NCBI GenBank assembly: GCA_023245515.1
Contig: JAHFKE010000003.1
Location: forward strand, 1-30,965
Origin: Candidatus Levyibacteriota bacterium
GTDB lineage: Bacteria; Patescibacteriota; Microgenomatia; Levybacterales; UBA12049
Direction: 5' to 3'
DNA length: 30,965 nucleotides
Positions within the stretch are counted from its first letter, which is position 1; each line of letters opens with the position of its first letter. This document shows positions 26,555 through 30,965 of this stretch, piece after piece. Under the pieces are notes generated by a model. It did no database searches. It saw nothing but the letters and a program-made list of their open reading frames with translations, and had not been told where the DNA came from. A program made the position numbers and the translations under genes.

Positions 26555-28222
26555 ATGACTTTAGCCAATATCTCAAAATCACAAAAAATATCCGTCATGA
26601 TCGGTGTTATGCTGGCGATGTTCCTCTCAGCGCTTGACCAGACGATTGTGGCGACTGCTATGCCTAGGATCGTCCAGGATCTCCAGGGTCTTGAGCATCT
26701 TAGTTGGGTGTTCACCTCCTACATGCTTGCCTCAACTGTTGTCGTCCCAATTTATGGCAAACTGTCTGATATTTATGGACGTAAATATTTCCTGCTTTCC
26801 GCGATAGTTTTTTTCCTCATCGGGTCCCTTCTGAGTGGTTTTTCTCAGAATATGTTTCAGCTTATCGTCTTTCGCGCTATCCAAGGCTTGGGGGCTGGGG
26901 CGATTTTTGCCAATGCGTTTGCCACAATCGGCGATATTTTTCCGCCCAGTGAGCGAGGAAAGTGGATGGGTCTTTTTGGTGCTGTTTTTGGGTTGTCCTC
27001 GGTTATCGGCCCGAGCCTCGGAGGCTTCTTAACGGACAATCTTTCATGGCGCTGGAATTTCTTCATCAATATTCCGATAGGCATCCTGGCGCTTCTTGTC
27101 ATAGGCATTCTTATGCCCAGGATCAAGCCCAATCTTAAGGACAGATCTATCGACTACCTCGGAGCATTATTTCTCACACTTGCCCTAGTATCTCTCCTTT
27201 TGGGATTTGTCTGGGGAGGGAGTCAATATGCATGGGATTCCGCGCAGATTATTCTAACTTTTGCTTTCTCAGCTACGATGTTTCTTGTCTTTGGTCATAT
27301 CGAACAGAGAGTTAAGGAGCCGATTCTTCCGCTTGATCTCTTTAAGAATCCTATTTTCTCAGTATCTATGATTATCATTTTCTTGACCGGTATCGGCATG
27401 TTCGGTTCAATTCTCTATATCCCTCTTTTTGCTCAGCTCGTACTTGGTCTTAGTGCGACAAATTCAGGAGCCATCTTAACCCCCCTCATGCTTGGGATAG
27501 TGGGTGGAAGTATCGTGACAGGACAACTTGTCTCCAGAGTTGGGCGATATAAGTGGATGGCTATTGGCGGTCTGGGTATTACAGCAGTCGCTTTCTATCT
27601 CTTGTCACTCATGGATGCCCACACGAGTCAGACCTCGCTTATCATGAAGATGATTGCTTCAGGTATAGGACTTGGTGTTTCTTTCCCTCTTTTTAATATA
27701 GCAGTACAGAATGCCTTTGATCACTCAAGGCTCGGTGTTGTAACTGCCTCAATCCAGCTTTTCAGAAGTATAGGCGGTACCGTGGGGACTGCTATTCTAG
27801 GAGGTGTTCTCAATAGTGCGCTTAGCAAAAAACTTGGTGATCTTTCATCAGACCCTTTTGTTCAGTCAATGTCTAAATTTAATCCTCAATTTGACCTCTC
27901 ACATATTAATGCTAATAAGCTGCAGGGTATTCTGACGGGAGGAGGCAGAAGCGCCATTGAGTCAAAATTGGCAGCATTACCACCTGAGATAAGGTCTCAA
28001 ACAATCTCTGCTTTTCATGAATTTGTACAGAAGACGAAGGATGCCTTTGCATCTTCTGTAACTGAGGTATTTCTCATTTCAGCAATCATGATGGGCGTTG
28101 CCTTTATCGTGACATTTTTCCTTAAAGAAATTCCTTTGAGAAAAACACATTACAAAAACCCTGCGCAAGAAGCAGGCAAGGAGTTGGCACGAGAAGAAGG
28201 AAGTGGAGTCAAAGCGATATAA
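26555..28222 (+). CDS. DHA2-family (EmrB/QacA) drug efflux MFS
   Basis: A 555-residue, 14-TM H+-antiporter of the DHA2 family, larger than the one at 21359. Visible are MFLSALDQTIVATAMPRIVQDLQGLEHLSWVFTSYMLASTVVVPIYGKLSDIYGRKYFLL (TM1, TM2 and motif A GKLSDIYGRK), RAIQGLGAGAIFANAFATIGDIFPPSERGKWMGLFGAVFGLSSVIGPSLGGFL (motif C). A large extracellular loop lies between TM13 and TM14 (about 425-500). The gene follows marR by 10 nt in the same operon and precedes the LUD gene. Multidrug export is inferred. Confidence 0.95.
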   Translation: MTLANISKSQKISVMIGVMLAMFLSALDQTIVATAMPRIVQDLQGLEHLSWVFTSYMLASTVVVPIYGKLSDIYGRKYFLLSAIVFFLIGSLLSGFSQNMFQLIVFRAIQGLGAGAIFANAFATIGDIFPPSERGKWMGLFGAVFGLSSVIGPSLGGFLTDNLSWRWNFFINIPIGILALLVIGILMPRIKPNLKDRSIDYLGALFLTLALVSLLLGFVWGGSQYAWDSAQIILTFAFSATMFLVFGHIEQRVKEPILPLDLFKNPIFSVSMIIIFLTGIGMFGSILYIPLFAQLVLGLSATNSGAILTPLMLGIVGGSIVTGQLVSRVGRYKWMAIGGLGITAVAFYLLSLMDAHTSQTSLIMKMIASGIGLGVSFPLFNIAVQNAFDHSRLGVVTASIQLFRSIGGTVGTAILGGVLNSALSKKLGDLSSDPFVQSMSKFNPQFDLSHINANKLQGILTGGGRSAIESKLAALPPEIRSQTISAFHEFVQKTKDAFASSVTEVFLISAIMMGVAFIVTFFLKEIPLRKTHYKNPAQEAGKELAREEGSGVKAI

Positions 28223-28226
28223 GCTT

Positions 28227-28841
28227 ATGAAAAATTGGACAGTATTAGCAGACGATCAGACACTTAAAAGAACGGTGAATAGCCTCAAGGCAAATGGCAT
28301 AGAGGCTGTCGTTGTTGCTAGTGGTAAGGCAGCAAAAAAGAAGGTCCTTGATATGCTGCCAGAAGGCGCAGAAGTGATGACGATGACTTCTGTCACGCTT
28401 GATTCTTTGGGTATTACTGATGAAGTTAATACATCAGGGAGGTATCATGCTGTCAGACCGAGGCTCTTTAGTATGGACAGGCAGACAGAAGGGCTTGCCA
28501 TGCAGAAGTTAGGCGCAGCACCGGAGTGGACCCTTGGCAGCGTTCATGCTGTAACCGAAACAGGCCAGGTCGTGATCGCATCAAATACAGGAAGTCAGCT
28601 TGCCGCCTATGCTTATGGCTCAGTCCATGTTATTTGGGTTATTGGAGCTCAGAAGATCGTTAAGAATATGGATGAGGCGATAAAGAGAGTCTATGATCAT
28701 GTCCTTCCTCTGGAATCGGAAAGAGCGATAAAAGCATATGGAGCAACAGGAAGTAATGTCAGTAAGCTTCTTGTTATTAATAAAGAGGTTAATCCTACCA
28801 GAATTACACTTATTATTGTAAAAGAGAAGCTGGGGTTTTGA
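28227..28841 (+). CDS. LUD-domain (LutC/YkgG-like) protein
   Basis: A 204-residue LUD protein. Seen: LKANGIEAVVVASGKAAKKKVLDMLPEGAEVMTMTSVTLDSLGITDEV, DWTLGSVHAVTETGQVVIASNTGSQ-type segment (here EWTLGSVHAVTETGQVVIASNTGSQLAAYAYGS), VIWVIGAQKIVKNMDEAIKRV. LutC is one part of the LutABC lactate oxidation complex; LutA and LutB are not in this window, so this is an orphan LUD protein with unclear partner. ATG 28227 starts 4 nt after the MFS stop and is preferred to GTG 28203, which would overlap it. Confidence 0.92.
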   Translation: MKNWTVLADDQTLKRTVNSLKANGIEAVVVASGKAAKKKVLDMLPEGAEVMTMTSVTLDSLGITDEVNTSGRYHAVRPRLFSMDRQTEGLAMQKLGAAPEWTLGSVHAVTETGQVVIASNTGSQLAAYAYGSVHVIWVIGAQKIVKNMDEAIKRVYDHVLPLESERAIKAYGATGSNVSKLLVINKEVNPTRITLIIVKEKLGF

Positions 28842-28856
28842 TGAAACTTGATACGA

Positions 28857-29279
28857 TTAGTCGGATTCTCTCCAGTATTCTGTATGCATCTTCTTCATAT
28901 CCGAAATCTCCTCTTTGTATTTGTCTTCAATGACTTTAACCATAAGCTTGAGGTCGCTAATGGCTTCTTTGGGGAATTGAAATTTTTCTTTCAGATAGAA
29001 CTCCAGGGAAGGCAGGTCTTTGTCTCCTTTTGCCGACACCAGTCCGCATTTTTCCAAAAGATCCTCAAGTGTCATGTCAAATCCGGCGGATAGTCTTTCC
29101 AGCACATCAAGTTTGACACTTTGATAGACACCCTTTTCCAGTCGCATCAGGAATGAAGTGTCAAAGTCTGTCATTCGGGCTAGCTCATTTAATGAGTAGC
29201 CTTTTTTGACACGCTGGTATTTGATATATTTGCCGATTTTACTACCAATTGTTTGTTTGCTGTCTACGTTCTTTACCAT
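28857..29279 (-). CDS. XRE-family transcriptional regulator
   Basis: A 140-residue protein. The N-terminal HTH (about 12-70) reads GSKIGKYIKYQRVKKGYSLNELARMTDFDTSFLMRLEKGVYQSVKLDVLERLSAGFDMTLEDLLEKCG, a typical Cro/CI domain. The C-terminal part (about 90-140) is charged and helical (LEFYLKEKFQFPKEAISDLKLMVKVIEDKYKEEI), similar to XRE regulators with a short dimerisation tail. It converges on the LUD gene with a 15-nt gap. The target is unknown. Confidence 0.9.
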   Translation of the reverse strand: MVKNVDSKQTIGSKIGKYIKYQRVKKGYSLNELARMTDFDTSFLMRLEKGVYQSVKLDVLERLSAGFDMTLEDLLEKCGLVSAKGDKDLPSLEFYLKEKFQFPKEAISDLKLMVKVIEDKYKEEISDMKKMHTEYWRESD

Positions 29280-29315
29280 ATGTGCGAATCCTTTTCACAG
29301 GATTTTTTTATTATA
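29280..29315 (-). promoter_or_regulatory. Leadered promoter of the XRE gene
   Basis: Reverse strand TATAAT (29310-29315) gives a leader of about 24 nt that can fold AATCC-8 nt-GGATT (about 29287-29304). This is one of few first genes here with a leader. Confidence 0.45.
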
Positions 29316-29363
29316 GAACACAAGCTTTGAAGAAAGCAACAGAGACTTCTGTCTTTTGGGGTA

Positions 29364-29390
29364 TTGACATGAATCAATGCCTTATATACT
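29364..29390 (+). promoter_or_regulatory. Promoter upstream of the 29444-29574 genes
   Basis: TTGACA (29364-29369) is followed by TATACT (29385-29390) at 15 nt. TAGCAT (29433-29438), 5 nt before ATG 29444, is a second candidate of the leaderless type. Confidence 0.4.
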
Positions 29391-29443
29391 CTGTTTATAG
29401 AAGAAGAAAAGAGAAGAGTAGTGTTTCGAACTTAGCATATTGT

Positions 29444-29572
29444 ATGCCAAGAAATTCAGAAACTAATCACGGCACCTCACAAAAACGTCTCAACCGGTTC
29501 TTTTCCGTCCGTCAAGAAAGATCCTCGCTTGCAAAGATCAGGAATAAAAGTTGGTTAGATACTCTTATCTAA
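29444..29572 (+). CDS. Small 42-residue ORF, possibly real
   Basis: It reads MPRNSETNHGTSQKRLNRFF, then SVRQERSSLAKIRNKSWLDTLI: basic, no TM, no family. Reasons to keep it: TAGCAT 5 nt upstream, and a TAAtATG junction to the next gene as at confirmed operon junctions here. Both proteins start MPR. It could still be a leader rather than a protein gene. Confidence 0.4.
   Translation: MPRNSETNHGTSQKRLNRFFSVRQERSSLAKIRNKSWLDTLI
29555..29572 (+). promoter_or_regulatory. Perfect hairpin at the 29572/29574 junction
   Basis: TTAGATA (29555-29561), CTCT, TATCTAA (29566-29572) is a perfect 7-bp inverted repeat that ends with the stop codon, two bases before the next ATG. Confidence 0.5.
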
Positions 29573-29573
29573 T

Positions 29574-30965
29574 ATGCCAAGAGAAACAGGGTCTAGGCCT
29601 AATTCTGGAAGAGCTGAGAAAATCACAAAAACACAAACTCCTGATGTGCTTGTAAAGTCCACGCTCTCCTCTTGGTCCAAAATGTCTGACGAAAAAAAAT
29701 CTATGGCCACTGAAGCAGTGCAGAGCTTTATTCTGGAATATGCCAGAGTGGATCGCATGGGTTCTGCCTCAGCACTCGTTCAATGGAAAGAGGGTTTGTA
29801 TTCTAAAGCAGTTGCTGATAATGACGGGGAGCCATATGGTGTCCCAAAGCCTACATATGCTCGAGATCTTATTAATATCTTACGTCCTGATGATTTCAAC
29901 GCTGTAGGCGCTGTGATACAGGAGATGGAAGGGGTTCCTATTGAATATGAGGAGTATAGCGACGATGGTGAGTCGGTGAGAGAACGCACTCGCCGAGCTA
30001 CGAAAGCAGATTATGTTGAGCAAGCGAGAGATGAAATCTTTGAGAGAAGTGTGGAGGCAAAAAGAAAAGCCGCTGAAGATAAGCATCTTGCACCACCGAA
30101 GCGCCTTACGGGTGACTATTTCCCTGAAGTAGTTGTAGAAAAGATGATCGATGTCTTTAAGGAGACCGGTTTTATCAGAGAGAATGAGAGAGGCCAGGTG
30201 AGTCTAACTACAAAAGGGAAGAAGTCCCGTCTCCAGTATAGCTCGGTCAACAATATAGTGAGGGCCTACAATGTTTTACACACTCCTTCTATATCTCGAG
30301 TTATCGAAACAACTGATGATATTCACGCTATTTATGATAAGAACGCTGAAGAAATTGCGGTGGACGAAGTGAGTTTGTCGATAAAGAAAAAATCTGAAAA
30401 AATATTGTATTTAACGAAAATCCTGCTTGGCAATAATGCTACTGACACACGTTTCCTGGATAGAGTTATTGATACTGCTGCTGCTCTCCCTCTAGAAGAC
30501 AGGCCCGATGTCGTCATTGTGTCCGGCATTATGGAGGGTGGGCATAACGCTGCTGAGAAAAAACGTCGTGAGGCAAATACTCTTGGATTGAATGAGCAAT
30601 ATAAATCTGCAAAAGTTTATTTAGATAAGATTCGTGCCACAGGGATGTCCGTCCTTTATAGTATGAGTAGTGATGATCGTGAAATAGCTCGTGAAGGTAC
30701 GCTTGAGACAATGAGATCCTTACGACAGTCTTCTGGCGATATAGGTAAAGGCCATATATCGTATTGGCAGGCGGATCAGATGATGCAAGATGATAGATAT
30801 GACGATATCCTCCAATTTCAACGCGCAGTAGTCCATCCTTATTCTCTGCTTTCAGGGCGTAGGCTCAGGACAGGCGAAGAGGTAGCTGCTCTTACAAGAC
30901 ACCTTCCGAAAGATCAGCAAGAATCTTCAGATGAATTTGTTCTTCTGCATGAGGCATACGAAATG
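29574..30965 (+). CDS. Large unknown protein (cut by right edge), weak phosphoesterase-like segment
   Basis: 464 codons are open to the window end. Residues 1-35 are low-complexity; then a soluble, charged protein follows. About 100-235 includes a DNA-binding-like helical block (EQARDEIFERSVEAKRKAAEDKH..RLTGDYFPEVVVEKMIDVFKETGFI..). About 300-385 reads RPDVVIVSGIMEGGHNAAEKKRREANTLGLNEQYKSAKVYLDKIRATGMSVLYSMSSDDREIARE, where VIVSGIMEG and SMSSDDR faintly recall calcineurin-like phosphoesterases and Pol II small subunits; the usual DxH and GNHD motifs are not evident. Function unknown. The frame is in phase with the last base. Confidence 0.6.
   Translation, partial: MPRETGSRPNSGRAEKITKTQTPDVLVKSTLSSWSKMSDEKKSMATEAVQSFILEYARVDRMGSASALVQWKEGLYSKAVADNDGEPYGVPKPTYARDLINILRPDDFNAVGAVIQEMEGVPIEYEEYSDDGESVRERTRRATKADYVEQARDEIFERSVEAKRKAAEDKHLAPPKRLTGDYFPEVVVEKMIDVFKETGFIRENERGQVSLTTKGKKSRLQYSSVNNIVRAYNVLHTPSISRVIETTDDIHAIYDKNAEEIAVDEVSLSIKKKSEKILYLTKILLGNNATDTRFLDRVIDTAAALPLEDRPDVVIVSGIMEGGHNAAEKKRREANTLGLNEQYKSAKVYLDKIRATGMSVLYSMSSDDREIAREGTLETMRSLRQSSGDIGKGHISYWQADQMMQDDRYDDILQFQRAVVHPYSLLSGRRLRTGEEVAALTRHLPKDQQESSDEFVLLHEAYEM

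Noticed and set aside
29286..29309. Intrinsic terminator on the + strand (AATCC...GGATT followed by T residues)
   Set aside because: The stem is only five A/T-rich pairs with an 8-nt loop and no + strand gene ends there; more likely leader structure of the reverse-strand XRE gene.
1..30965. Recoding of TGA as Gly or Trp, as in some CPR and mycoplasma lineages
   Set aside because: TGA ends several complete genes at the expected place (2438-2440, 8119-8121 reverse, 9682-9684, 29572 region uses TAA), and no conserved domain runs through TGA.
1..30965. CRISPR array or complete transposon
   Set aside because: No regular short repeats with unique spacers and no transposase, integrase or terminal inverted repeats were seen.

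Overview
The window looks like a chromosomal segment of a Candidate Phyla Radiation (Patescibacteria) bacterium, perhaps a Microgenomates-like lineage. That is inference: no rRNA or ribosomal marker is present. It rests on many short single-domain genes, a six-helix half-size MFS protein, a Lys/Ala-rich H1-like protein, signal anchors of the type 'QRGFAPVSLVLVVAVL', almost no intrinsic terminators, and above all extended -10 boxes placed 5-9 nt before start codons (leaderless mRNAs). The standard code works throughout; TGA is a stop.

Layout. (1) 1-5.9 kb: a reverse-strand ornithine aminotransferase (rocD, cut by the window edge) is divergent from an H1/YtxH-like basic protein. A MutT-type Nudix gene, a LapA-like membrane protein overlapping a second Nudix gene, a 719-residue protein with a degenerate Nudix motif, and a membrane-anchored exported protein follow. 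(2) 5.97-10.8 kb: tRNA-Asn(GTT), then a run of small accessory genes (unknown membrane proteins, two VOC/PhnB proteins, DUF1801, an EamA transporter, a DUF2975/XRE pair, a YwqK-like protein). Most junctions carry copies or degraded copies of the tRNA 3' end, suggesting repeated insertion at this tRNA. No recombinase gene is present. (3) 10.8-23.4 kb: an accessory island with Fic, a flavin-type oxidase, DUF1801 (three in the window), half-MFS, SemiSWEET, DUF1761, AraC, RibD_C/DHFR-like reductases (three), a VOC protein, TRIC channel, Nudix, a repeat-containing surface protein and a DHA2 MFS pump. Two gene relics lie here (a PGRP/amidase tail and a TipAS tail). (4) 23.4-31 kb: a reverse-strand group (small membrane protein, FKBP isomerase, 230-residue unknown, 30-residue basic peptide), then a 46-residue protein, MgtC, a MarR-DHA2 efflux-LUD operon with a clear self-operator, an XRE regulator, and a large unknown protein running off the right edge.

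Expression logic. First genes of transcription units mostly start directly at the predicted +1. Internal genes either have a Shine-Dalgarno sequence (9694, 26555) or follow the previous stop as TAAnATG or ATGA (7076, 15208, 17541, 29574, 2437). The H1-like gene is the exception, with a long structured leader and a strong SD. Promoter positions were used to choose starts at 5295, 6646, 9157, 13771, 21249 and others.
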